Below are positions 53,822 to 61,540 of a DNA stretch of 64,000 nucleotides, in pieces. Made by a program: the position numbers and the translations under genes. The DNA lies in assembly GCF_001428625.1 (NCBI RefSeq), contig NZ_LMIE01000022.1, forward strand, positions 351,190 through 415,189. Reading direction: 5' to 3'. A model generated the notes under the pieces. That model was not told where the DNA came from and ran no database searches. It saw nothing but the letters and a program-made list of their open reading frames with translations. The stretch comes from Hydrogenophaga sp. Root209 (lineage in GTDB: Bacteria; Pseudomonadota; Gammaproteobacteria; Burkholderiales; Burkholderiaceae_C). Numbering within the stretch: the first letter of the stretch is position 1; each line of letters opens with the position of its first letter.

Positions 53822-54543
53822 TGAGCGCATTGACGAACGCCTTGGTTGAGGCCAAGGGTCTCAACACCCACTACGGCGCCAGCCACATCCTGCGCGGCAT
53901 TGACTTCACCGTCGGCCAGGGCCAGACCATTGGTCTGATGGGCCGCAACGGCATGGGCAAGTCGACGCTGCTCAAATCCATCATGGGCATCGTCAAGCCC
54001 AGCGGCGGCAAAGTGCATGTGAAGGGCCGCGACATGACGGGCGCAGCCACCTTCGAGATCGCGCGACAAGGCCTGGCTTATGTGCCCGAAGGCCGCGGCA
54101 TTTTCGGCAACCTCAGCGTGAAGGAAAACCTGGTGATGTCGGCCCGCGCCGGCACGAAGGGTCAGCGCGACTGGACCTACGACCGCGTGCTGGAGACCTT
54201 CCCGCGCCTGGCCGAGCGCCTGAACCACGGCGGGCAGCAGCTCAGCGGCGGCGAGCAGCAGATGCTCACCATCGGCCGTGCGCTCATGACCAACCCCGAC
54301 CTGCTCATCCTCGACGAAGCCACGGAAGGCCTGGCGCCTCTGATTGCGCGCGAGATCTGGCGCATTTGCGGCCTGATCCGCGAGAGCGGCATCAGCAGCA
54401 TCATCGTGGACAAGAACTGGAAACACGTCACCCAGATCACCGACCGCAACGTGATCCTGGTCAAGGGCGAGGTGGTTTTTGAAGGCAGTTCCGAAGAGCT
54501 CCTGTCGAAGCCCGAACTGCTGGAGCAGCACTTGGGTGTATGA
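53821..54543 (+). CDS. ABC transporter ATP-binding protein, LivF type
   Basis: A 240-residue ATPase. Walker A is GRNGMGKST, followed by GLAYVPEGRGIFGNLSVKEN. The signature is LSGGEQQMLTIGRAL and Walker B LLILDEATEGLAPL. It is the last gene of the transporter operon and is convergent with the IclR gene at 54580. Confidence 0.93.
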   Translation: MSALTNALVEAKGLNTHYGASHILRGIDFTVGQGQTIGLMGRNGMGKSTLLKSIMGIVKPSGGKVHVKGRDMTGAATFEIARQGLAYVPEGRGIFGNLSVKENLVMSARAGTKGQRDWTYDRVLETFPRLAERLNHGGQQLSGGEQQMLTIGRALMTNPDLLILDEATEGLAPLIAREIWRICGLIRESGISSIIVDKNWKHVTQITDRNVILVKGEVVFEGSSEELLSKPELLEQHLGV

Positions 54544-54579
54544 GAATCAGTGTCGCCCCGGCCGGCCCCTTGAAGCTAG

Positions 54580-55329
54580 CTAGCGCTGCCCAAGTGCTTG
54601 CGAGAGTTTCCGTGCTTCTTCCTTGAGGAGCGTAACAAATACGCTGACACGCGCTTGGTCCACGCGCACACCAGGACCGAAAACGGCCAAAGACCCCATG
54701 ACTTTGTCGTTCCCCAGAAAAAACGGCACAGCAACCGCCACCGCGCCCTGGATCAATTCGTCCCGGCTTATCGCATACCCCTGTTCCCGGATCTGCTGCA
54801 GCCTGTCGAGATAGGCCGATACATTGACGGCTTCTCCGCTCTTGTTCAGATAGCTTTCGGGTGTGGGAACATGGGCAAGGATGGCACGCCCGCTAGCGCC
54901 CAACGTCACGTCTTCCCGATAGCCCAAGCCGCGTTTGAAACTGAGCGGCTGTGCGCTGGGCAATTCGGCCACACAGATTCGACTGTTGCCCTGGTGAACA
55001 AGCAAGGCAACAGTCTCGCCCGTCTGGTCCCACAAGCGGCGCAGCATCGGTTGCGCCAGGGTCGCTATGTCAAGACTGGAGCTCCACACGTGTGCAAGGT
55101 GCGCCACCGAGGGACCTAATTCGAAGCGCTGAGGATCACCGGACGACACGATGAACCCGCTGTGTTCCAGCGTGCGCAACAGCCTGTACAGGGTTGGACG
55201 GCTCAGGTCCACCCGCTTGAGCAGCTCACCCGCTGTCAGTTGGTGGTCGGTTGCCGTGAACGCCATGAGGATTTCCAGCGCTCTGTCCACGGCCCGGACA
55301 CTCTCGCCCGGTTTTTCAGTTGGTCCCAT
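54580..55329 (-). CDS. iphR: IclR-family regulator of the isophthalate-like module
   Basis: A 249-residue regulator from ATG 55329. The winged helix is LTAGELLKRVDLSRPTLYRL and the effector domain has LGASGRAILAHVPTP and AVAVPFFLGNDKVMGSLAVF. It is divergent from the Rieske oxygenase gene. Two TCC...GGA palindromes, one over the promoter, lie between them. In Comamonas the isophthalate cluster iphACBDR has an IclR-type repressor, IphR, and this gene occupies the same functional position, though upstream and divergent. Confidence 0.83.
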   Translation of the reverse strand: MGPTEKPGESVRAVDRALEILMAFTATDHQLTAGELLKRVDLSRPTLYRLLRTLEHSGFIVSSGDPQRFELGPSVAHLAHVWSSSLDIATLAQPMLRRLWDQTGETVALLVHQGNSRICVAELPSAQPLSFKRGLGYREDVTLGASGRAILAHVPTPESYLNKSGEAVNVSAYLDRLQQIREQGYAISRDELIQGAVAVAVPFFLGNDKVMGSLAVFGPGVRVDQARVSVFVTLLKEEARKLSQALGQR

Positions 55330-55371
55330 AACTCCACCCAAGGTTGCACTTCTATCATGGTACCCGCCAAC

Positions 55372-55390
55372 CAGTCCACTTGATGGACTG
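55372..55390. promoter_or_regulatory. Operator 1 for the IclR regulator (perfect palindrome)
   Basis: CAGTCCA, five bases, TGGACTG is a perfect 7-bp inverted repeat. It lies 13 bp upstream of the -35 element of the iphA promoter and 43 bp from the IclR start. A weaker copy overlaps the -10 element. The arrangement fits control of both divergent genes. Confidence 0.65.
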
Positions 55391-55402
55391 ACTATTCAAA
55401 AC

Positions 55403-55430
55403 TTGACAGAGCTCAATCGGTCCGTAAAAT
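55403..55430 (+). promoter_or_regulatory. Sigma-70-type promoter for the iph-like operon
   Basis: TTGACA, 16 bp, TAAAAT: a perfect -35 hexamer and a near-consensus -10, ending 51 bp before the gene start at 55482. It is the strongest promoter match I see in the window. Its -10 element lies within the second operator. Confidence 0.7.
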
Positions 55431-55434
55431 GGAC
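55420..55434. promoter_or_regulatory. Operator 2, overlapping the -10 element
   Basis: GTCC, seven bases, GGAC, with the right half TGGACTG identical to operator 1. It covers TAAAAT at 55425-55430, so bound regulator would block RNA polymerase, which indicates a repressor. Confidence 0.55.
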
Positions 55435-55481
55435 TGTAATGTCATGCAGTGGACATGCCGATCAATTTTGGAGACCTGTCT

Positions 55482-56756
55482 ATGAACAAGGAAATGTCTG
55501 AAGCGCTCACCCGCGTCGGTCCCGGCACGCGCATGGGCAACCTGATGCGCCGCTACTGGGTGCCGGCACTGGCATCGAGCGAAATCCCCGAAGCCGACGG
55601 GCCGCAGGTGCGCGTGCAACTGCTGGGCGAGAAGCTGCTCGCCTTTCGCAATAGCGATGGCAAGGCTTGCCTGATCGGCGAATTCTGCTCGCACCGAGGC
55701 GTGTCGCTGTACTTCGGCCGCAACGAGCACAACGGCATCCGCTGCGCCTACCACGGCGTGAAGTTCGACGGCATGGGGCAATGTGTGGACGTGCCGTCCG
55801 CGCCTCAGGCTTGCGCGCGCATGCACATAAAGGGCTACCCTTGCGTGGAGCGCGGTGGCATCGTGTGGACCTATATGGGCCCGGCCGATCAGCAGCCCGC
55901 ACCGCCCGAGCTGGAGTGGTGCACGCTGCCGCCCGAACATGTGTATGTCTCCAAGCGCCTGCAGTACAGCAACTGGCTGCAGGCCATGGAAGGCGGCATC
56001 GACACCGCACACGTCTCTTACGTGCACCGCTACGAGGTGGATACCGACCCGATGCACCAGGGAGTGAAGGCGCTGGACTACATCAAGGCCGACGGCAACG
56101 TGAAGTTCGAGATCGAGCAGACGCCCTTCGGCCTGAGTCTGTTCGGCCGCCGCAACGGCGAACCCGATTCGTATTACTGGCGCATCACGCAGTGGCTGTT
56201 CCCCTGGTTCACGCTGATCGCGCCGTTTGGCGAGCATGCGCTGGGCGGGCATGTGTGGGTGCCGATCGACGACCATAGCTGCTGGGCTTGGAGCATCAAC
56301 TGGCAGCCTGCCCATCCCCTCACCGACGAAGAACGCACCGCGATGGAAGAAGGTAAGGGCATTCATGTCGAATACGAAGCGCCCGGCAGCTTCATCCCCA
56401 AGCAAAACCGCGACAACGACTACTGCATGGACCGCGTGGCGCAACGCGAAGACCGCTCTTACAGCGGCGTGTTCGGCTTCTCCGCGCAGGACTATTCGCT
56501 GCAGGAAAGCATGGGCACGATCCAGAATCACGAGGCCGAAAAGCTACTGCCCACTGACAAGGCTATCGTGATGGCGCGCCGCATGTTGCATGAGGCCGCG
56601 CTCGGCTTGGCAGATGGCCAGACCCCGCCCGCGCTGGACCCAAGCGCACAGCACGTGCGCCCCGCCGGAGTGCTGCTGCCCAAGGAACAGGACCCCGTTG
56701 CGTGGGCACGCGAGCAGCTCGCCGACGCGACGAAAAAACCGGTCTTCAGCCTTTGA
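55482..56756 (+). CDS. iphA: Isophthalate/phthalate-type dioxygenase oxygenase subunit
   Basis: A 424-residue Rieske oxygenase of the phthalate dioxygenase (OphA2/Pht3/IphA) group, started at ATG 55482 (GGAG 9 bp upstream). Earlier in-frame starts at 55449 and 55455 have no ribosome site. Cluster ligands are C69, H71, C88 and H91 (GEFCSHRGVS, CAYHGVKFD). The iron site is within MEGGIDTAHVSYVHRYEVD. LTRVGPGTRMGNLMRRYWVP at the start is diagnostic of the group. Isophthalate is favoured because the operon order oxygenase, Bug receptor, SDR, reductase equals iphACBD. Confidence 0.78.
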   Translation: MNKEMSEALTRVGPGTRMGNLMRRYWVPALASSEIPEADGPQVRVQLLGEKLLAFRNSDGKACLIGEFCSHRGVSLYFGRNEHNGIRCAYHGVKFDGMGQCVDVPSAPQACARMHIKGYPCVERGGIVWTYMGPADQQPAPPELEWCTLPPEHVYVSKRLQYSNWLQAMEGGIDTAHVSYVHRYEVDTDPMHQGVKALDYIKADGNVKFEIEQTPFGLSLFGRRNGEPDSYYWRITQWLFPWFTLIAPFGEHALGGHVWVPIDDHSCWAWSINWQPAHPLTDEERTAMEEGKGIHVEYEAPGSFIPKQNRDNDYCMDRVAQREDRSYSGVFGFSAQDYSLQESMGTIQNHEAEKLLPTDKAIVMARRMLHEAALGLADGQTPPALDPSAQHVRPAGVLLPKEQDPVAWAREQLADATKKPVFSL

Positions 56757-56802
56757 GCGACTTCACTTTTCCACCCCACGACAGACAGCACCGGAGACAC
56801 CT

Positions 56803-57783
56803 ATGAAAACCCACCTGAAACTCGCGGCGGCTGTCGCGCTCGCGGCCTGCGCGGCCACTGCCGCCTGGGCGCAAGGCGCGTCCGACTGGAAGCCCAGCAA
56901 GCCGGTGCGCATCATCGTGCCCATCGTCGGCAGCACCAACGACGTGCTCGCTCGCCTGATCGGGCCGAAGCTGCAGGAGGCGCTCGGCCAGCCATTTGTG
57001 GTCGAGAACAAACCTGGTGCGGGGGGCAACATCGGTGCATACGAGGTGAGCCGCGCCGCGCCGGACGGCCACACCCTGCTGATCGGCTACAACGGGCCGC
57101 TGGCGATCAACGTCACCCTGTTCGACAAGATGCCGTACGACCCTACCAAGGATCTCGCGCCCATCACGCTGGCGGTGAAGTCGCCGCAATACCTGGTGGT
57201 GAACCCGGCCACCGGCATCACCGATGTGAAGGACTTCATCGCCAAGGCCAGGGCCAACCCGACCAAGTATGCCTACGGCTCGGTGGCCATGGGCAGCGCC
57301 TCGCACCTCACCATGGAAATGATGAAGTCGGGGGCGAACTTCCGCATGACGCACATTCCCTACCGCGGCGCCGGGCCAGCCGTGGCCGATCTGATCGCGG
57401 GCAACATCCAGGCCGGCTTCTTCGTGCCCGGCAACGTGCAGGGCTTCGTGAAGGAGGGGCGTCTCAAGCTGCTGGCCTCCACCGGCCCGAAACGTTTTCC
57501 GAGTACACCGGACATCCCGACTCTCAGCGAGTCGGGGCTGAAGGACTTCGAGGCCACCTCGTGGATCGGTCTGCTCGCGCCGGCCGGCACGCCGCCGGAC
57601 ATCATCAACCGCTACCACGAGGAGATGGTGCGCATTCTCAACTCGCCCGACATCCAGAAGCGCCTGCACGAGATGGAGTTCGAAATCGTCGCGAGCTCGC
57701 CCAAGCAGTTCAGCGACTGGATCGGCACCGAGATCGTGCGCTGGGGCAAGGTCATCAAGGACACCGGCGCCAAGGCAGAGTGA
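56803..57783 (+). CDS. iphC: Bug-family (TTT) solute-binding protein
   Basis: A 326-residue secreted receptor with signal peptide MKTHLKLAAAVALAACAATA ending at AWA. KPVRIIVPIVGSTNDVLARL, VVENKPGAGGNIGAYEVSRA, HIPYRGAGPAVADLIAGNIQ and LLAPAGTPPDIINRYHEEMV are Bug/TctC signatures. No TctA/TctB membrane partner is encoded here. In Comamonas the isophthalate receptor IphC is of this type and uses a TctAB pair encoded elsewhere. Confidence 0.82.
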   Translation: MKTHLKLAAAVALAACAATAAWAQGASDWKPSKPVRIIVPIVGSTNDVLARLIGPKLQEALGQPFVVENKPGAGGNIGAYEVSRAAPDGHTLLIGYNGPLAINVTLFDKMPYDPTKDLAPITLAVKSPQYLVVNPATGITDVKDFIAKARANPTKYAYGSVAMGSASHLTMEMMKSGANFRMTHIPYRGAGPAVADLIAGNIQAGFFVPGNVQGFVKEGRLKLLASTGPKRFPSTPDIPTLSESGLKDFEATSWIGLLAPAGTPPDIINRYHEEMVRILNSPDIQKRLHEMEFEIVASSPKQFSDWIGTEIVRWGKVIKDTGAKAE

Positions 57784-57789
57784 GCCGAC

Positions 57790-58569
57790 ATGAGCGCACC
57801 CCGACTCGCTGAGAAGACCGCGCTGATCACGGGCGGCGGTGCCGGCATTGGCGCCGCGGCGGCCACGCTGTTCTGTCGCGAAGGCGCGGCCGTGCTGCTG
57901 GTGGATGCCGACGCCCAGGCGCTGGAGCGCACCCGCCAAGCCATCGTGCAGGCCCTGCCCGGCGCGCGCGTGCTGTGCGTGGCGGCCAACGTGGCCGACG
58001 AGGTCGCCGCGCGCGCCGCCGTGCAGCAATGCAACGCGCAGCTCGGTGGCCTGGACATCCTGGTAAACAACGCCGCCATGCGCAACTACTCGGCCGCCGC
58101 CGACGCCACGCCCGCCGAGTGGCAGGCCATGGTGGGCGTGAACCTGGTGGGCATGTCCAACTACTGCGCCGCGGCCTTGCCGGCGCTGCGGCAATCGGGC
58201 GCGGGCAGCATCGTCAACGTCTCGTCGTGTTACGCGGTCACCGGCCGCAAGGGCATGGCGCTGTACGACGCGACCAAGGCCGCGCAACTGGCCTACACGC
58301 GCAGCCTCGCGTTCGAGGAGTCGTCGCACGGCGTGCGCGCCAACGCGGTGTGCCCCGGTTCCACGCTGACGGATTTTCACGTCGGCCGCGCGCAGGGCTC
58401 GGGCAAGAGCGTCGAGCAGCTCAGGACCGAGCGCAAGGATACTTCGCTGATCGGGCGCTGGGCCTCGCCGGAAGAGATTGCCTGGCCCATCGTGTGGCTA
58501 GCGTCCAGCGAGGCCTCCTTCATCACCGGGACCACGCTGATGGTCGACGGTGGCTTGCACATCATGTAG
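57790..58569 (+). CDS. iphB: SDR dehydrogenase, probable dihydrodiol dehydrogenase
   Basis: A 259-residue SDR starting 6 bp after the receptor stop. TGGGAGIGAAAA binds the nucleotide, NNAAM follows, and the catalytic triad lies in VNVSSCYAVTG and YDATKAAQ. VDGGLHIM ends the protein. In the IphB position it would oxidise and decarboxylate the dihydrodiol from isophthalate to protocatechuate. Position, not motifs, is the reason for the gene symbol. Confidence 0.75.
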   Translation: MSAPRLAEKTALITGGGAGIGAAAATLFCREGAAVLLVDADAQALERTRQAIVQALPGARVLCVAANVADEVAARAAVQQCNAQLGGLDILVNNAAMRNYSAAADATPAEWQAMVGVNLVGMSNYCAAALPALRQSGAGSIVNVSSCYAVTGRKGMALYDATKAAQLAYTRSLAFEESSHGVRANAVCPGSTLTDFHVGRAQGSGKSVEQLRTERKDTSLIGRWASPEEIAWPIVWLASSEASFITGTTLMVDGGLHIM

Positions 58570-58572
58570 CTA

Positions 58573-58591
58573 TTGGGGACATGTTCCCCAA
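58573..58591. repeat. Stem-loop between the SDR and reductase genes
   Basis: TTGGGGA, five bases, TCCCCAA forms a perfect 7-bp hairpin 4 bp after the SDR stop. There is no T run, so it is unlikely to be a full terminator. It could protect the upstream mRNA or set a lower level of the reductase. Confidence 0.6.
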
Positions 58592-58613
58592 GGTTCTTGT
58601 CTAGAACTCCGCA

Positions 58614-59585
58614 ATGTCAACATCCAAGCTTTCTGCACTTGTCTACAACATGAGGCTTGAAGCCCCCGGCGTTGTTAGTGTCGAATTTAGGCCAGCCACA
58701 CCAGACACTGTCTTCCCACCTCATGCCGCTGGCTCACATATCGACCTTCATCTGGGAAACGGCTTGGTTCGCAGCTACTCGCTGATGAACCCGATCACCG
58801 ATAAGCAACGCTACGTGGTGGGCGTTCTCAAGGATCGTCAGAGCCGTGGGGGGTCGAAGTATGTCCACGAGAAGGTTCGCGTGGGCGATGTTCTGGACAT
58901 CTCGGTGCCTCGCGACAATTTTCCGCTGGAAGAACGTGCTCAGCACTCCGTGCTGGTTGCAGGTGGCATCGGCATCACACCTATGCTGTGCATGCTCAAT
59001 CGACTGGCTTCGCTGGGTCGATCTGCCGAGCTGCTCTATTTCGCTCGTTCCCGCCGGGATGCTGCGTTCTTGCAAGTGCTGGAATCGATGGAGTCAGGCC
59101 AGCTCAAAGTGCGGTACCACTTCGATGACGAAGTCGGTGCGTCTCCCGACCTGCCAACACTGCTGGCAGCGTATCCGGCCGATACCCATTTCTATGGCTG
59201 CGGCCCCGGCCCCATGCTGGACGCGTTCCAGAAGGCTTGCGACGGTCTGGGATACACCCACGTGCATCTGGAACGGTTCGCCGCCGTGGAACCTGTGGGG
59301 ACGCCGCCCTTCAACGCCAATGGCTGCACCGTAGAACTGCGCCGGAGTCAGAGGATCATTCAAGTGCCGGCTGGTTCGACCATTCTCGACGCCATGATGG
59401 ATGCGGGCATCATTCCTAGCTACAGCTGCAAGGAGGGGATCTGCGGTGCCTGCGAAACCAAAGTTCTGGCTGGCGAGGTGGATCACCGGGACAGCATCCT
59501 GACACAGCAAGAGCGAGCAGCCAACAAGTCGATGATGATCTGTGTGTCGGGTTGTCGTTCCAATTTGTTGGTACTGGATCTCTAA
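58614..59585 (+). CDS. iphD: Phthalate dioxygenase reductase-like protein
   Basis: A 323-residue class IA reductase with flavin domain first (VRSYSLMNPI), NAD domain (VAGGIGITPMLCMLNRL) and a C-terminal [2Fe-2S] ferredoxin domain (SYSCKEGICGACETKV, last Cys in MMICVSGC). This order is that of phthalate dioxygenase reductase, VanB and IphD. It is the partner for the oxygenase at 55482. Because VanA-type oxygenases use the same kind of reductase, it may also serve the VanA-like enzyme at 48867. It is noticeably less GC-rich than the genes just upstream. Confidence 0.82.
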   Translation: MSTSKLSALVYNMRLEAPGVVSVEFRPATPDTVFPPHAAGSHIDLHLGNGLVRSYSLMNPITDKQRYVVGVLKDRQSRGGSKYVHEKVRVGDVLDISVPRDNFPLEERAQHSVLVAGGIGITPMLCMLNRLASLGRSAELLYFARSRRDAAFLQVLESMESGQLKVRYHFDDEVGASPDLPTLLAAYPADTHFYGCGPGPMLDAFQKACDGLGYTHVHLERFAAVEPVGTPPFNANGCTVELRRSQRIIQVPAGSTILDAMMDAGIIPSYSCKEGICGACETKVLAGEVDHRDSILTQQERAANKSMMICVSGCRSNLLVLDL

Positions 59586-59589
59586 GACC

Positions 59590-60060
59590 GGTGTTGTTTG
59601 GATAGGTTGCGCGCTTGGCCGGTTTGAACACACCGCCGAGCAGGTCACGAAATCGGGTCAACTCCAACTCCAACTCCAACTCCAAGGTGCCAGTTGTAGT
59701 GGTGATTCCAATGGTCCGACGCAGCAGTGTGCTCGCTGGAGTTCTGGTAAGCGAAGCCATAGACCCATTGGCTCAGATCCGACTGGATGAAGCGCTCGAC
59801 CTTGCCGCTGGTTTGGGACCGCCACGAGCTGGTATTCGGTCACAAATACCCAAATCTTGGCAGGCCTGTGCGAAGTCTCTTAAGCGGAAGGCCGCTCCGT
59901 TGTCGATGAGCGGGAGCTAGATGCGCACACCCAGACTGGCGTAGTAGGCGTGGGCGTTGCGCGAGAACTGCACCGCGTTGAGCGCCTTCTGGTCGGGGTG
60001 GATGTCGATGAACGCGATACGGGCAGGGTCATCAATGGTCAAAAAAGCATCTTCCAGCCC
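59590..60060 (-). pseudogene. IS481-family transposase, fragment with stop and frameshifts
   Basis: The minus strand encodes FLTIDDPARIAFIDIHPDQK, then LNAVQFSRNAHAYYASLGVR, an in-frame TAG, and DNGAAFRLRDFAQACQDLG. In a shifted frame it continues GKVERFIQSDLSQWVYGFAY and NSSEHTAASDHWNHHYNWH. These are the catalytic core of IS481-type transposases (the DNG Asp and the downstream Glu region). The N-terminal DNA-binding part is missing and no terminal repeats were found. Confidence 0.8.
59662..59685. repeat. Four tandem CTCCAA hexamers
   Basis: CTCCAA is repeated four times without interruption inside the 3' part of the IS481 remnant. It probably arose by slippage in the inactive gene. Confidence 0.85.
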
Positions 60061-60149
60061 GCTTCATCAACGCTATCCTTGCATTTGCCCATCCACGGAA
60101 TTGGGGCCCAACGCGCTGACCAGTCGAGTCGCGTTTGATGCCGGAAGCC

Positions 60150-61397
60150 TCATTCTGACACCTCCGCATCGGCGAGGAGTGGAACCGCTGCGCCACCAAC
60201 CAGCAAGGACGCCAGCGCAACTGCATCAAAGCCGCATTCGCGCAGCACCGATTCGGTGTGCTCCCCCAATCGCGGCGCGGGCGCCAGCTTGCTGACGTCG
60301 TAACCCACCCAGCGCGCTGGCGCGCCAAAGGTACGCATCGCTCCTTCGCTCGGGTGCTCGACCTGACGGAAGAAGCCCACCGCCGCCAAGTGTGGGTCAT
60401 CCAACAGTGATTCGACGGTGTTCAGAGGCACCGCCGGCACGTCGATGTCTTCGAACAGCTCCAACCAGTGCGCGGTGCTTTGCACGCATAGCGTCTGGCC
60501 CAGAAAGCCGTACACCTCGTCAATGTGGCGGGTGCGGCTGGCCAAGTCGGCGAAGCGCGGATCGACCCGCAAATCGTCGCGCTCGATGGCATGCAGAAAA
60601 CGCTGCCAGTGGCCGTCGTTGTATACCAGCGCGCAGATGTAGCCGTCGCTGGTTTCGTATGGCCGGCGCCCGGGCGACAACAGCCGCACGTAGCCAGCGT
60701 CACCACTGGGCGGCTCGAAGGTGCGCCCATATAGGTGGTCCGAAAGCACCACGCTGGCCATGGTTTCGAACATCGGCACATCGATGCGGCAGCCGCGTCC
60801 GTTGCGCTCGCGCCCGTACAGCGCCATGGCCACGCTGTGCGCTGCATGCAGGCCGACCATGCGGTCGGCAATCGTCAGCGGCACGTAGCGCGGCTCGCTC
60901 GCCCCGCTTTGCTGCTGTAAGGCGGCGATGCCGACCGCGCCCTGGATCAGGTCGTCATAGGCCGGGCGGCCGGCGTAGGGACCGTCCTCGCCGTAACCGT
61001 ACACGCCGCACCAGATGATGCGTGGATTGATCATCGAGACGCTCTCGTAGTCCAGCCCGAGCCGGGCGATGGAGGCCGGGCGGAGGTTGTGCACGAAGAC
61101 ATCGGCGCCTTCGATCAGGCGCCGCATCGCAGCCGCGCCCTCCGGCGATTTGAGGTCAAGCGCCACGCTGCGCTTGTTGCGGTTCAGGTGCAGGAACAGC
61201 GGACCCATGCCGGGATGGCGTCCGGGGCCGATCCAGCGTGTCGAGTCGCCCTCAGGGGATTCAATCTTGATCACGTCCGCGCCATGGTCGCCAAAGATCT
61301 GGGTGGCGTAGGGCCCCATCAGCACCGCGCTGAGGTCGATCACCCGCACGCCCTCGAGTGGCCCGGCGGGTGCTGCCTGCTTGTGTTGGCTTGTCAT
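60150..61397 (-). CDS. Class III CoA-transferase (CaiB/BaiF family)
   Basis: A 415-residue enzyme from ATG 61397, with AGGAGACAC upstream. LEGVRVIDLSAVLMGPYATQ, DVIKIESPEGDSTRW, SVALDLKSPEGAAAMRRLIE and DVFVHNLRP are family motifs; the Asp that carries the acyl anhydride is likely in PAYDDLIQG. It moves CoA between organic acids. It is divergent from an IclR gene and belongs with the enoyl-CoA hydratase and MmgE/PrpD genes across that regulator. The acid is unknown. Confidence 0.88.
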   Translation of the reverse strand: MTSQHKQAAPAGPLEGVRVIDLSAVLMGPYATQIFGDHGADVIKIESPEGDSTRWIGPGRHPGMGPLFLHLNRNKRSVALDLKSPEGAAAMRRLIEGADVFVHNLRPASIARLGLDYESVSMINPRIIWCGVYGYGEDGPYAGRPAYDDLIQGAVGIAALQQQSGASEPRYVPLTIADRMVGLHAAHSVAMALYGRERNGRGCRIDVPMFETMASVVLSDHLYGRTFEPPSGDAGYVRLLSPGRRPYETSDGYICALVYNDGHWQRFLHAIERDDLRVDPRFADLASRTRHIDEVYGFLGQTLCVQSTAHWLELFEDIDVPAVPLNTVESLLDDPHLAAVGFFRQVEHPSEGAMRTFGAPARWVGYDVSKLAPAPRLGEHTESVLRECGFDAVALASLLVGGAAVPLLADAEVSE

Positions 61398-61486
61398 CTG
61401 TGTCTCCTCTGATTTCTCGATGCCAGGCTGCCTCAGCGCCGAGTGCTGAGGAAAAACCGGATTGACGGCCGTCCATCCTAACGATA

Positions 61487-61520
61487 TTCTGATTACCAAA
61501 CAAATGTTCCCATATCAGAA
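61487..61520. promoter_or_regulatory. Candidate operator between the CoA-transferase and IclR genes
   Basis: TTCTGAT and ATCAGAA form a 7-bp inverted repeat with 20 bp between, in the 143-bp divergent region. AAGGAGG at 61524-61530 after it is the ribosome site of the IclR gene. Widely spaced half-sites are compatible with IclR regulators, but no second copy supports it. Confidence 0.35.
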
Positions 61521-61540
61521 CACAAGGAGGCTTCGATTCT

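Larger units (their letters stand above)
59586..60149. other. Gap with insertion-sequence remains
   Basis: The region between modules C and D. It is almost entirely occupied by a broken IS481-family transposase on the minus strand and a short hexamer repeat. No intact gene is present. Confidence 0.6.

Noticed and set aside
56746-58380. Minus-strand open frame of 544 codons opposite the Bug receptor and SDR genes
   Set aside because: Shadow of two good genes, with low-complexity composition.
58573-58591. Hairpin as a rho-independent terminator
   Set aside because: There is no T run after the stem, and the next gene lies 22 bp downstream on the same strand.
59662-59685. CTCCAA repeats as a CRISPR-like or regulatory array
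   Set aside because: There are only four perfect tandem hexamers without spacers, inside a dead transposase; slippage explains them.
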